Source of the DNA: Dactylosporangium siamense
GTDB lineage: Bacteria > Actinomycetota > Actinomycetes > Mycobacteriales > Micromonosporaceae
Reading direction: 5' to 3'
NCBI RefSeq assembly: GCF_016862795.1
Contig: NZ_BONQ01000126.1
Span: 62,001 to 126,000 of the forward strand
DNA length: 64,000 nt
Part shown: piece by piece, positions 18,924 through 26,944 of the stretch
Layout: every line of letters begins with the position of its first letter
Numbering within the stretch: position 1 is the stretch's first letter
The notes under the pieces: generated by a model
Seen by the model: the letters and a program-made list of their open reading frames with translations, nothing else
Database searches by the model: none
What the model was told of the DNA's origin: nothing
Translations under genes and position numbers: made by a program

Positions 18924-19576
18924 TCCGCGTGCTGCTGGCCGACGACCACCATCTCGTGCGGACCGGGTTCCGGGTCATCCTCGAGACGGAGGACGACCTG
19001 GAGGTGGTGGGCGAGGCGGCGGACGGGCGGCAGGCGGTGGCGCTGGCCGCCAGTACCGCACCTGATGTGGTGCTCATGGATGTGGAGATGCCCGGCCTGG
19101 ACGGGCTGGACGCCACGCGGCTGATCACCGCGGCCGATCCGGGGCCGGCCGTGCTCATCCTGACCACCTTCGACCGCGACGACTACCTGTTCGAGGCGCT
19201 GGCCGCCGGGGCGAGCGGGTTCCTGCTCAAGAACGGCACGCCCGAGGCACTCATCGACGCGATCCGGGTGCTGGCCAGGGGCGACGCGCTGCTGGCGCCG
19301 GAGCTGACGCGCCGGGTGATCGCCACGTTCGCGCGGCCGGGCGGGGGCCGCGGCACCCGGGGCGACCGGCTCGCCGAGCTCACGCCGCGGGAGCAGGAGG
19401 TGCTCGTCGCGCTGGCCGCCGGGGCCACCAACGCCGAGATCGCGACCGCGTTGCACCTGGGCGAGGCGACGGTGAAGACACACGTCAGTCGGGTGCTCAC
19501 CAAGCTCGGGCTGCGCGACCGCACGGCCGCCGTCGTGTTCGCCTACGAGCACGGTGTGGTGACCCCGGGAGGATGA
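18920..19576 (+). CDS. Response regulator, NarL/LuxR-type (second system)
   Basis: This 218-residue receiver-LuxR protein starts at a GTG that overlaps the kinase stop. The receiver has ADDH at residues 7-10 and phosphoacceptor Asp54 (VVLMDVEMPGL). The DNA-binding part reads LTPREQEVLVALAAGATNAE and GEATVKTHVSRVLTKLG. It should be phosphorylated by the kinase at 17658. The NatAB-like ABC exporter begins only 82 bp downstream on the same strand, which makes it the most likely regulated target and possibly a co-transcribed unit. Confidence 0.93.
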   Translation: MIRVLLADDHHLVRTGFRVILETEDDLEVVGEAADGRQAVALAASTAPDVVLMDVEMPGLDGLDATRLITAADPGPAVLILTTFDRDDYLFEALAAGASGFLLKNGTPEALIDAIRVLARGDALLAPELTRRVIATFARPGGGRGTRGDRLAELTPREQEVLVALAAGATNAEIATALHLGEATVKTHVSRVLTKLGLRDRTAAVVFAYEHGVVTPGG

Positions 19577-19657
19577 CGGGGTCCCCCGCGCGACGGACGC
19601 CGCGGGTAGGCCGCCGGCCGGACGACACGGACGGACCGGCCGCATAGCGTGATCTTC

Positions 19658-20551
19658 ATGACGACGGTGCTCCATCTCGAGGCGGTCAGCCGCCGGTTCG
19701 GCGAACGGCAGGTGCTGCAGGACGTCACCTTCGACGTGGTGGCCGGGCGGATGACCGGCTTCGTCGGCGCGAACGGTGCCGGCAAGACCACGACGATGCG
19801 GATCATCCTGGGCGTCCTGGCCGCCGACGCGGGCACGGTCACGTGGCAGGGCACGCCGCTGACCCGCGCGGTCCGGCGGGGCTTCGGCTACATGCCCGAA
19901 GAACGCGGCCTGTACCCCAAGATGACGGTCCGTGACCAGCTGATCTACCTGAGCCGCCTGCACGGGTTGGGGCCCGGCACGGCGAAACGCAACGCCGAGG
20001 CGCTGATCGAGCGGCTCAGCCTCGGCGAGCGCGCCGGCGACCCGCTGGAGAACCTGTCGCTGGGCAACCAGCAGCGCGCCCAGATCGCCGCCGCGCTCGT
20101 GCACGAGCCCGAGGTCCTGGTGCTGGACGAGCCGTTCTCCGGCCTCGACCCGCTCGCGGTCGACACCGTGGTGGCGGTGCTGCGCGAGCGGACCGCGCGG
20201 GGTGTGCCGGTGCTGTTCTCCAGCCATCAGCTCGATGTCGTCGAGCGTCTCTGCGACGACCTCGTCATCATCGCCGGCGGACAGATCCGGGCCGCCGGTC
20301 CGCGCCAGCACCTGCGGGAGTCGTACGCGCAGCCGCGGTACACGCTGCACGTGGACGGCGACGCCGGGTGGCTGCGCGACGAGCTCGGCGTGTCGTTGGT
20401 CGATCTCGACGGCCCGCGGGCCGTGTTCGACCTCGCCGGCGACGCCGACGACCAGACGATCCTGCGCAACGCCCTGAGCCGCGGCCCGGTCCGCTCGTTC
20501 GGCCCCGTCACGCCCTCGCTCGCCGAGATCTTCCGGGAGGTCACCCGATGA
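19658..20551 (+). CDS. ABC transporter ATP-binding protein, NatA-like
   Basis: This 297-residue ATPase has Walker A GANGAGKTTT (residues 37-46), signature LSLGNQQRAQI and Walker B VLVLDEPFSGLDP, followed by a switch His in SSHQLDV. The C-terminal 60 residues form the small extra domain typical of exporters. A GTG at 19649 would add three residues; the ATG at 19658 is preferred. It overlaps the permease gene by four bases. The pair resembles NatAB and other ABC-2 exporters that remove sodium, drugs or peptides; the substrate is not identifiable. Confidence 0.93.
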   Translation: MTTVLHLEAVSRRFGERQVLQDVTFDVVAGRMTGFVGANGAGKTTTMRIILGVLAADAGTVTWQGTPLTRAVRRGFGYMPEERGLYPKMTVRDQLIYLSRLHGLGPGTAKRNAEALIERLSLGERAGDPLENLSLGNQQRAQIAAALVHEPEVLVLDEPFSGLDPLAVDTVVAVLRERTARGVPVLFSSHQLDVVERLCDDLVIIAGGQIRAAGPRQHLRESYAQPRYTLHVDGDAGWLRDELGVSLVDLDGPRAVFDLAGDADDQTILRNALSRGPVRSFGPVTPSLAEIFREVTR

Positions 20552-21609
20552 ACACCAGTGCCGCGACCCGCCTCGTCGCCGGCCGCGAGCTCAAGGTCAA
20601 GTTGCGCGACAAGACGTTCGTGTTCAGCACGCTGTTCTTCCTGCTGTTCGCGGTCGGCGCGACGGTGCTGCCGGCGATGTTCGGCGGCGGCCCGTCCAGC
20701 GTCGCGGTCGCCGACGAGTCGCTGGCACCGAAGCTGCGCGAGGCCGGGCTCAAGGTCCGCGTCGTGGCCGACCCGGAGCGGCTCGTCCGCGACGGCGACG
20801 TCGACGCCGCGGTCGTCGCCGGGCCCCAGGTGCTGGCTATGACCGACGCGCCCGGCGACGTGGTCCGGGCGCTGTCGACCGAGCCGGAGGTCCGGCTGCT
20901 CGACCCGGACGCCGTCGAGCCCGTGGTGGGGTTCCTGGTGGCGTTCGTGTTCGCGATGGTGTTCTTCTTCACCTCGCTCACGTTCGGGCTGCAGATCGCG
21001 CAGAGCGTCACTGAGGAGAAGCAGACCCGGATGGTGGAGATCCTGGTCGCCGCCGTGCCGGTCCGCGCGCTGCTGGCCGGCAAGGTCCTCGCCGGGGGCA
21101 TCCTGGCACTGGCCCAGGTCGCGCTGATCGCGCTGGTCACGATCGTCGGCGCGCAGCTCACCGACGGCGGCAGCGATCTGCTGCCGGTGCTGGCTCCGGC
21201 GCTGGTCTGGTTCGTGCCGTTCTTCGTCTTTGGGTTCGTCATGCTGGCCGCCCTCTGGGCCGCCGTGGGCGCGCTCGTCAACCGGCAGGAGGACATCGGC
21301 GGCGCGTCGACGCCCGTCCAGCTGGTGGTGATGCTGCCGTTCTTCGCCGTCATCTTCCTGCGGGACAACGCCCTGGTGATGACGATCATGTCGTACGTGC
21401 CGTTCTCCTCGCCGACGGCGATGCCGGTCCGGCTGTTCGACGGCGACGCCGCGGGCTGGGAGCCGTTCGTGTCCCTGGCCGTGCTCGCGATCTCGGCCGC
21501 GGTCACCCTAGCCGCCGGTGCCCGGCTCTACGAGGGCTCGCTGCTGCGCACCAACGGCAGGACCTCGTGGGCGAGCGCCTGGCGCGACCGGGAGATGCAG
21601 CGGCTCTGA
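20548..21609 (+). CDS. ABC-2 type exporter permease, NatB-like
   Basis: This 353-residue membrane protein has one N-terminal helix (FVFSTLFFLLFAVGATVLPAM), a soluble extracytoplasmic segment of about 100 residues and then five or six helices. TEEKQTRMVEILVAAVP is the cytoplasmic helix before the second membrane block, as in NatB/ABC-2 permeases. It starts at an ATG overlapping the ATPase stop and probably forms the membrane half of that exporter. A strong hairpin follows the stop by about 23 bp, closing the unit. Confidence 0.9.
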   Translation: MNTSAATRLVAGRELKVKLRDKTFVFSTLFFLLFAVGATVLPAMFGGGPSSVAVADESLAPKLREAGLKVRVVADPERLVRDGDVDAAVVAGPQVLAMTDAPGDVVRALSTEPEVRLLDPDAVEPVVGFLVAFVFAMVFFFTSLTFGLQIAQSVTEEKQTRMVEILVAAVPVRALLAGKVLAGGILALAQVALIALVTIVGAQLTDGGSDLLPVLAPALVWFVPFFVFGFVMLAALWAAVGALVNRQEDIGGASTPVQLVVMLPFFAVIFLRDNALVMTIMSYVPFSSPTAMPVRLFDGDAAGWEPFVSLAVLAISAAVTLAAGARLYEGSLLRTNGRTSWASAWRDREMQRL

Positions 21610-21632
21610 CCGCGGCCCGAAAGCAGCATGTC

Positions 21633-21659
21633 GGGGCGGATCCCTCGCGGATCCGCCCC
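21633..21659 (+). terminator. Hairpin terminator after the ABC exporter
   Basis: An 11-bp perfect stem, GGGGCGGATCC and GGATCCGCCCC, encloses a 5-base loop (CTCGC), starting 23 bp after the permease stop. No U-tract follows, as is common for actinobacterial terminators. Confidence 0.7.
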
Positions 21660-21880
21660 GTCGCGCTTGTGCGACTCTGTTGCCTAATTCTGTCTATGCG
21701 GCGAGGGTGAGATCGAGCCTGCTCAGGTGGGTGGCTTTGGAGGTCTCCACCAGCACCGTTTGTAGGTCAGTGCCGACACCACCCGGACCAGGAGGGCACC
21801 CTAGTGTTGGTGGGAGTTGACACCACCCTGGCGGGCGCGCAAGCGGAGCGAGTCCGAGCAGATTGAGCGGAGGTGGGCGC

Positions 21881-22438
21881 ATGTCGGCGACGAAGCTCCT
21901 GATACTCGGTATCGTGCACCTCTCCGGCGGCGCGCATGGCTACCAGGTGCGGTCCGAACTGCAGAGCTGGGGTGCGGAGAGTTGGGCCAAGATCAAGCCC
22001 GGCTCGATTTATCACGCGCTGAAGAAGGCGGCGGCTGATGGCCTCCTCACCGAACACGCCGAGCCGGGCAACTCCGGGCCGGAGCGCGTTCTGTACCGCG
22101 CGACAGCTCGGGGACGGGACGAGATGGTCGAACTGGTCCGCGACGGTCTGCGGCGCACTCACGACCCGGACATGCTCAACGCGTCCATCGCCATGTTGCC
22201 CATGCTGACCAGGACAGATGCCATCGCGCAGGTTAACGAGCGGGTCGCGCGCCTGGAAGCGGAGCTCGTAGAGCAGGCCAAGTGGCGGGAGCACCCCAAT
22301 AGGGACGCCCCCGAGCACGTCCGCGATCAGGCCGAACTGTGGGCGGGACAGGCACGCACCGAACTGGAGTGGGCGAAGAGCCTGAGCAAACGACTGTCTG
22401 AGGGCGCCTACACCATGGCCGATGATCCGGGTTCGTGA
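21881..22438 (+). CDS. PadR-family transcriptional regulator
   Basis: This 185-residue protein has the PadR winged helix at its N-terminus (LLILGIVHLSGGAHGYQV and SIYHALKKAAADGLL), followed by a helical C-terminal dimerisation domain (residues 95-175). The ATG at 21881 has a strong site, CGGAGGTGGGCGC; a TTG at 21863 is less likely. PadR proteins are usually repressors that sense drugs or phenolics and often sit before an ABC-2 drug exporter. Here the expected exporter is gone except for a permease tail at 22534. The region before the gene holds GGTGGGAGTTGACACCACC (near 21810), a possible imperfect operator. Confidence 0.88.
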   Translation: MSATKLLILGIVHLSGGAHGYQVRSELQSWGAESWAKIKPGSIYHALKKAAADGLLTEHAEPGNSGPERVLYRATARGRDEMVELVRDGLRRTHDPDMLNASIAMLPMLTRTDAIAQVNERVARLEAELVEQAKWREHPNRDAPEHVRDQAELWAGQARTELEWAKSLSKRLSEGAYTMADDPGS

Positions 22439-22471
22439 CGAACGGTCCCCGATCACCTCAAGATACGCTTC

Positions 22472-22533
22472 TAATCAAACTTGACTAGACGTTACCTCCT
22501 CTGTAATCTGACCAAGTAATCAAACTTGACTAG
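22472..22533. promoter_or_regulatory. Pair of 17-bp direct repeats, near-palindromic operator candidates
   Basis: TAATCAAACTTGACTAG occurs exactly twice, at 22472-22488 and 22517-22533, with a 45-bp period. Each copy is itself a near-palindrome of the form TAnTCAAnnTTGAnTA (12 of 16 positions symmetric). The sequence is notably AT-rich for this genome. They lie just after padR and before the DrrB-like remnant and the DoxX and hydrolase genes, so they may be repressor sites for that unit. Confidence 0.65.
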
Positions 22534-22731
22534 CCTCACCCGAAGACGATTCCCGGGTGGACGCAGGCGGTCGTCGAGGTCAACCCGATCACCCACCTGG
22601 CGACCGTGGTACGGCGGGCTGATGGACGGCTTGGTACCCGCCGGGAAATCGGCTGGGTGCTCGTCTCGTCCGTACTTCTCGTCGCGGTCTTCGGTCCCAT
22701 CACCATGGTCCTCTACCGCAACAAGAAGTAG
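22534..22731 (+). pseudogene. C-terminal remnant of a DrrB-like ABC-2 drug exporter permease
   Basis: Directly after the second 17-bp repeat an open frame without a start encodes about 65 residues that fit the C-terminus of DrrB/ABC-2 permeases: IPGWTQAVVEVNPITHL, then IGWVLVSSVLLVAVFGPITMVLYRNKK and a stop. The middle part (GLMDG) is better preserved in another frame, so small frameshifts are likely. The rest of the permease and its ATPase are missing. The PadR gene upstream is the kind of regulator that normally precedes such an exporter, so this locus has probably lost it by deletion. Confidence 0.7.
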
Positions 22732-22835
22732 ATGCCGCTACCGCGAGCACTTGGTCGAAATCAACTCCGACAACCCGGCCCACTCGGACAACGCCATCAC
22801 CGGTACCAGGCCCCGGACACGACAAGGAGGGCCGA

Positions 22836-23258
22836 ATGAGCACCATCGCCAAGAACAACTCGGAAACCGTTGCGCACACGCCCGGGCGGGCGAGCAGCAT
22901 CGGGGTCTGGATTCTGCAAGTCGTGCTGGCGGCGATAATCGCCGGCGGCGGAATCTCGAAGCTCGCCGGCGACCCGGTCATGGTGGACATGTTCGCCGAC
23001 ATCGGGGCTGGCCAGTGGCTCCGGTACCTGGTCGGAGCGCTGGAGGTCGCGGGAGGGGTTGGACTTCTGATCCCGGCTCTGGCGGGCCTGGCCAGTCTGG
23101 GGTTGGCGGCATTGCTGACCGGTGCTGTCATCACCGATCAGTTCGTGCTCGAGCAGAGCCCTTGGCTGCCGCTCGCCCTTCTCGTCGTGGCGGCCGTGAT
23201 CGCAAGGGCGCGGTGGTCGCGCACCGAGGCCGTCGTCGGCACGCTGCTCAGGCGCTGA
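22836..23258 (+). CDS. DoxX-family membrane protein
   Basis: This 140-residue protein has four hydrophobic segments, beginning at about residue 22, with GGGISKLAGDPVMVDMFADIG after the first helix, the conserved pattern of DoxX-like proteins. The start has an excellent site (ACAAGGAGGGCCGA-ATG). DoxX-like proteins are small membrane proteins linked in some cases to redox homeostasis or quinone metabolism; no specific role is known. It is followed 27 bp later by an alpha/beta hydrolase on the same strand, probably in one operon controlled from the repeats upstream. Confidence 0.82.
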   Translation: MSTIAKNNSETVAHTPGRASSIGVWILQVVLAAIIAGGGISKLAGDPVMVDMFADIGAGQWLRYLVGALEVAGGVGLLIPALAGLASLGLAALLTGAVITDQFVLEQSPWLPLALLVVAAVIARARWSRTEAVVGTLLRR

Positions 23259-23285
23259 GACAAACCTCTCGAACGGAGATGTGAG

Positions 23286-24119
23286 ATGAACGAGATGGCC
23301 TTTCGCGTGACATCAAACGATGGCACCACCATCGCCTACGACCGGAAGGGAAGCGGCCCGGCTGTCGTCCTGGTAGGCGGCGCACAGGACGACGGAGCCG
23401 AGAACACTCCCTTGATACCTGCTCTCGCCGAGCACTTCACGGTTTACAACTATGCCCGTCGGGGACGCGGCGCGAGCGGCTTCACCGAGCCCTACGCCGT
23501 GGAAAGGGAGATTGAGGACCTGGATGCGTTGATCGCGGAGGCGGGCGGCTCGGCACACCTGTTCGGGGCGTCCTCTGGTGGCGCTCTGGCGCTGGAAGCC
23601 GCCGCGGCCGGGTCAGCCATCGACACGATCGCCGTGTGGGAGGTGCCGTACGCGGTCGGGGACGACATACGCCCGCGATTCGAGGAGTACGTCGCGGACA
23701 CCCGACGCGCCTTCGACGCCGGGCGAAACGAGGAGGTTCTCGAACTGTTCATGCGCATGACCGGCGCCTCCGACGACAACATCGCGGCCAGGAAAGCGGC
23801 AGGCAAGCAGACGGCGCATTGGGCGGATTCGGTCGCCCTCGCGCCCACGCTGGTCCACGACAGCCTCTTCCTCAACCGCTACCAGTTGCCGGCCGATCGA
23901 CTGGCAACGGTCACCCAACCGGTCCTGGTCACCACCGGAGGACCGATCACGGTCCCCTACATGGCAGGCCTGCCCTCGGACTTCTTCGACCGCGCAGCCG
24001 ACGAGCTTGCAGACCTCCTACCCCACGCTCAACGGGAGACCCTCGAGGGGCCGGATCACGTCGTCGACCCACAGATCGTCGGCCCGCTGTTGCTACGGTT
24101 CTTCAGCAGCGATCACTGA
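23286..24119 (+). CDS. Alpha/beta hydrolase
   Basis: This 277-residue protein has the alpha/beta-hydrolase layout: an early strand with VVLVGGAQDD (oxyanion region), the nucleophile elbow GASSGG with Ser near residue 98, and a late PDHVVDP with the catalytic His. No signal peptide is present, so it acts in the cytoplasm. Members hydrolyse esters, epoxides or related substrates; nothing here indicates which. The start follows GAACGGAGATGTGAG. It is probably co-transcribed with the DoxX gene. Confidence 0.85.
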   Translation: MNEMAFRVTSNDGTTIAYDRKGSGPAVVLVGGAQDDGAENTPLIPALAEHFTVYNYARRGRGASGFTEPYAVEREIEDLDALIAEAGGSAHLFGASSGGALALEAAAAGSAIDTIAVWEVPYAVGDDIRPRFEEYVADTRRAFDAGRNEEVLELFMRMTGASDDNIAARKAAGKQTAHWADSVALAPTLVHDSLFLNRYQLPADRLATVTQPVLVTTGGPITVPYMAGLPSDFFDRAADELADLLPHAQRETLEGPDHVVDPQIVGPLLLRFFSSDH

Positions 24120-24201
24120 GGTGCCCGCGAGGTGTTGCGGGAAGACCGATTAGGCACCGCGCAAGCAGATCTTCGTCGCGCCAGGGACACGGGGCGGACA
24201 G

Positions 24202-24468
24202 GTGGTGTCGAGGTTTGATGTCGTCGGCGGCATCACAGGCCTGATCCAGGGCGTGCTCGTCACCAACGTCTTCGTCACCACGCAAGGCCGGGCCGTCGTA
24301 CTGACCTGGGCTTCACTGGGACTCGACCTGGCCTACTCGCTGCTCATCGGCTCCGTCGTCGTGAGCGGGCTGGTTCCCTCCCTCGTGCCCCCCGGCCGAA
24401 TGCAGCCGGACTGCTCGGCAGGCCCGCAGGCAGCAGGGTTGGCGCCGCGCTCCCGCAGCGACGCGTGA
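24202..24468 (+). CDS. Small putative membrane protein, 88 aa
   Basis: From a GTG at 24202 the frame encodes two hydrophobic segments (GLIQGVLVTNVFVTT and LAYSLLIGSVVVSGLV) and then a tail rich in Pro, Arg and Ser that looks non-coding. No ribosome site is visible. The hydrophobic part reads like genuine membrane protein, so this may be a small gene or, more likely, a fragment of one whose end was replaced. The stop overlaps the next frame at 24465. Family not recognised. Confidence 0.35.
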   Translation: MVSRFDVVGGITGLIQGVLVTNVFVTTQGRAVVLTWASLGLDLAYSLLIGSVVVSGLVPSLVPPGRMQPDCSAGPQAAGLAPRSRSDA

Positions 24469-24854
24469 CGCTGCCACGCCCGCCAAGTCTGCGGCAGCGA
24501 TCGTCGTTGTACGGCCTGGCGATCCTTGATGATCGTGGCCGGGTGACCGCGCACCATGTCCTCGTGCAGCTGAGATGGGTGCCGGTAACGCCGGTGGCGA
24601 TCAACGAGCGAGGCGGGCTGGTCGTCGCGACCGTCGACGAACGCAGCGGTTTCCGGGTCATGGCGCATGGGCATCTGCGGGTGCCTGCGCCCATTCGCCA
24701 CTGGGGCTCTCGGCCGGTGAATGAGCCGACACCGTTGAGATTGCGCAGCTCGGCAAGCAGATCCGGGCTGGCCGGGTCGTGCGCCGAAACGGCCGAGGCC
24801 ACACCCGCGTCCAGAACCGCATCCGCACCGGCAAGGGCTCAGTTGCAAGGCTAA
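24465..24854 (+). pseudogene. AbrB/SpoVT-like DNA-binding protein, apparently frameshifted
   Basis: The first half (SLYGLAILDDRGRV, INERGGLVVATVDERSGFRV, GHLRVPAPIRHW) matches from memory a small actinobacterial swapped-hairpin (AbrB-like) DNA-binding family in which IRHW is followed by CGL-x-GD. Here the sequence after HW continues in another frame as GLSAGE before a stop, which suggests loss of a base or two. The remaining residues in the listed frame are Ser/Ala/Arg-rich and unlike the family. These proteins are common on integrative elements, and a recombinase fragment lies 1 kb away. A functional truncated protein cannot be excluded. Confidence 0.45.
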
Positions 24855-24890
24855 CGTCGTTAGCCGATGATCGAAGCTAACAACGTTAGC
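24849..24890. promoter_or_regulatory. Tandem palindromic operators, probable TetR sites
   Basis: GGCTAACGTCGTTAGCC (24849-24865) is a perfect 8+1+8 palindrome. GCTAACAACGTTAGC (24876-24890) repeats the same half-sites GCTAAC and GTTAGC with a 3-base centre. They are about 26 bp apart, 19 bp upstream of the membrane-protein gene that shares a unit with a TetR regulator. Tandem sites of this kind are typical of autoregulated TetR promoters. Confidence 0.75.
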
Positions 24891-24908
24891 CAGCTCGGCG
24901 GAGGATTC

Positions 24909-25358
24909 ATGATCACCAACAGCTCCACAGTATCGACCACATCGGCGAGGTCGCCGCGATCTGGTCGCGATCGGATCGCAAGGATCATGTTGTGGCTTGC
25001 CGCCGTCGGTGCTGTCGGTGCCGCGCTCACCGCGGCCGGCGCGGTATGGGACGCCGACGGCTCGACCAAGGTCGTCGAGACCTGGCGAGCCTACGGCTTC
25101 GTCGTCTTCGCGGGCCTGTTCGTCCTACTCGCGCTGGCACCGCGCAGCTATCGAGGTGTGTGGGAGCTGGTGATCTTCCACAAGGTCGCGCTCACGATGA
25201 CCGCCTTGCTCTACGCCGCTCATGGCGACATCGCGGACACCGCAACGATCGCCGGTTGGGATGGCACGGTCTCGGTTCTCCTCGTCGCGGCCTACGTGCT
25301 GAGTCGCGGGTGGACGTCGTCACCTGCCTGGCGCGACACTAGCCAGCGCGCCGGATGA
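24909..25358 (+). CDS. Small integral membrane protein next to a TetR regulator
   Basis: This 149-residue protein begins at the ATG at 24909, which has the site CGGAGGATTC; an ATG at 24867 falls inside the operators. It has four hydrophobic helices (IMLWLAAVGAVGAALTAAG, FVVFAGLFVLLALAP, a third beginning IFHKVALTMTALLYAAHG, and VSVLLVAAYVLS). No family is recognised. The gene lies directly downstream of the paired palindromes and 37 bp before tetR, so it is probably repressed by that regulator. Confidence 0.7.
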   Translation: MITNSSTVSTTSARSPRSGRDRIARIMLWLAAVGAVGAALTAAGAVWDADGSTKVVETWRAYGFVVFAGLFVLLALAPRSYRGVWELVIFHKVALTMTALLYAAHGDIADTATIAGWDGTVSVLLVAAYVLSRGWTSSPAWRDTSQRAG

Positions 25359-25395
25359 GGAGGCTGGTGGCGGTCCCGGGTTGTCCGGGACGCTC

Positions 25396-25902
25396 ATGAA
25401 CCGCCGCAGCGAGGTGGTCGACGCGGCCGAGCGGATCCTGGAACGTGAAGGCCCGGACGCGGTGACCATGCGGCGCCTCGCCGACGAACTCGGGATACAG
25501 GCACCCTCTCTGTACAAGCACGTCGCCGGCAAGACCGAGATTCAAACTGCGCTGCAACAGCGCGCGCTGGAACGGCTCGGTGCTGTGCTTACCGCGGCCG
25601 GCGCCGACCTTCCAACGCTCGTCGCCGCCTACCGCCGCTGGGCACTACAGCATCCCCGGCTCTACGAGCTCAGTGCCCGGCATCCCCTGGATCGTCAACG
25701 TCTCGCCTCCGGCATCGAAGCCGCGGCGGCCGCACCGCTGCTGAGGGTCACCGGGGGCAACATCGCAGCCGCACGTGCCATCTGGGGCTTCGCCCACGGC
25801 CTCGTCGATCTCGAGCTGGCCAACCGATTCCCACCCGACGCCGATCTCGACGCGGCCTGGGCCCACGCGATCAATGCGTTCGCCGTCTACTGCACGCCAT
25901 AG
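25396..25902 (+). CDS. TetR-family transcriptional regulator
   Basis: This 168-residue regulator has the TetR helix-turn-helix at the N-terminus (VVDAAERILEREGPDAVTMRR, then LGIQAPSLYKHVAGKTEI) and a helical C-terminal domain of the WHG-like type with WGFAHGLVDLE. The ATG at 25396 is chosen over a TTG at 25381; neither has a strong ribosome site. It most likely binds the GCTAAC-GTTAGC palindromes upstream of the preceding membrane-protein gene and represses the two-gene unit. The inducer is unknown. Confidence 0.85.
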   Translation: MNRRSEVVDAAERILEREGPDAVTMRRLADELGIQAPSLYKHVAGKTEIQTALQQRALERLGAVLTAAGADLPTLVAAYRRWALQHPRLYELSARHPLDRQRLASGIEAAAAAPLLRVTGGNIAAARAIWGFAHGLVDLELANRFPPDADLDAAWAHAINAFAVYCTP

Positions 25903-25932
25903 CCCGAAGGAGCATCGTGACGTACGCACAGT

Positions 25933-26052
25933 CCTGTCGCCGTACGGTAGCCCGGCGCGTCGCGCGATCCGGCGAACCAGCCGGTGCACCTGCAAGCGGC
26001 TCAGCCGGCGTCCGATGCGATCAACGAAGAGCGGCGCCAGACGCTCGTCGTT
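25933..26052 (-). pseudogene. Fragment of a tyrosine recombinase/integrase
   Basis: One minus frame reads ERLAPLFVDRIGRRLSRLQ followed by VHRLVRRIARRAGLP, the segment that precedes the catalytic HxxR box in actinobacterial integrases. The catalytic residues themselves are missing and the frame is meaningless on both sides. A neighbouring minus frame (26083-26200) contains TLGTFLISAAEDLTEPIE, possibly from another lost gene. This 330-bp gap therefore looks like debris of an integrative element. Confidence 0.45.
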
Positions 26053-26230
26053 GCCGAGGATGCGGCCATGGGTCACCGGCGGTAGGACCACGCCACGAAG
26101 CGGGTGTGCAGCACCTCGATGGGCTCGGTGAGATCCTCCGCCGCCGAGATCAGGAACGTCCCGAGGGTGGCGCGGAGCTGCGACCGGCGGCCCTCGAGGG
26201 TGCCTGCCCCGCCTTGTCAAACGTGTCCGA

Positions 26231-26920
26231 TCAGCTGCTCAGCGCAGTGATCGTGAGGGTGGCACGGTAGCCACCCTTCTCGACGCTGCCCGGGATCTTC
26301 AGATCCCGGGCAGCGCCCAACCGGGCGGTGCCCTTGGCGTGGCCCTGGTTGGCCCAGCCGAGACCGCGCGAGACGGACAGGCCCTGGCCGTGGTCGTCGT
26401 AGCCGGAGGCCACCGACCCGCTCGCCTGAGCGCCGGCACCGGCCTCGATCACCTGCGGCGTCCAGCCGAGGTAGGCGCCGGAGAAGGTCTTGTCGCCGTC
26501 CCGGAAGTCACTCACGCTGGCCGAGATCGACCAGGGCGCGAGCGAACGCCGGTTGTCCGACACGACGATCGGGTTGATGTGACCCGCCGCCGCGAAGTAG
26601 TCGCCGTTGTGGTCCTGCGCGGTGCCGAGGTCCACGAGGCCGTTGTAGCCGTCGATCGTCCAGCCGAACTCGCCGGGGGCGGCGTTCGGCACGTTGACCT
26701 GGATGGCCTGGCCATCGCCCTGGTACGGGTGGACGGTGACCGAGTCGACGATCGAACCGACCGGCTGGTTGGCCGGCGTGTTGTTGCACCAGGCGACGTT
26801 GCCCCGCTCGACGGCCGCGTTCGGCGCAGCGCAGGTGCCGCTGCGGACGTTCTCGACGACGAGCTTGTCGCTGCGCACCTGGACCTTGACGTAGGTCCGG
26901 ACGTGCTCCTGGTTCTGCAC
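26231..26920 (-). CDS. WxL-like surface domain protein, 5' truncated
   Basis: About 230 residues are rich in Gly, Ser and Thr with no charged core, ending WSISASVSDF, SGAYLGWTP, GTARLGAARDLKIP and YRATLTITALSS. That resembles the C-terminal half of WxL-type or related exported surface proteins. Such proteins need a signal peptide, but none precedes: the frame opens immediately after the TGA that ends the GyrI-like gene (26945-26947), and the first possible start is a GTG at 26920. The original 5' end has probably been lost, so the gene may be non-functional. Confidence 0.55.
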   Translation of the reverse strand: MQNQEHVRTYVKVQVRSDKLVVENVRSGTCAAPNAAVERGNVAWCNNTPANQPVGSIVDSVTVHPYQGDGQAIQVNVPNAAPGEFGWTIDGYNGLVDLGTAQDHNGDYFAAAGHINPIVVSDNRRSLAPWSISASVSDFRDGDKTFSGAYLGWTPQVIEAGAGAQASGSVASGYDDHGQGLSVSRGLGWANQGHAKGTARLGAARDLKIPGSVEKGGYRATLTITALSS

Positions 26921-26944
26921 TTCCTGTTGGCCGCCGGCCGGTCG

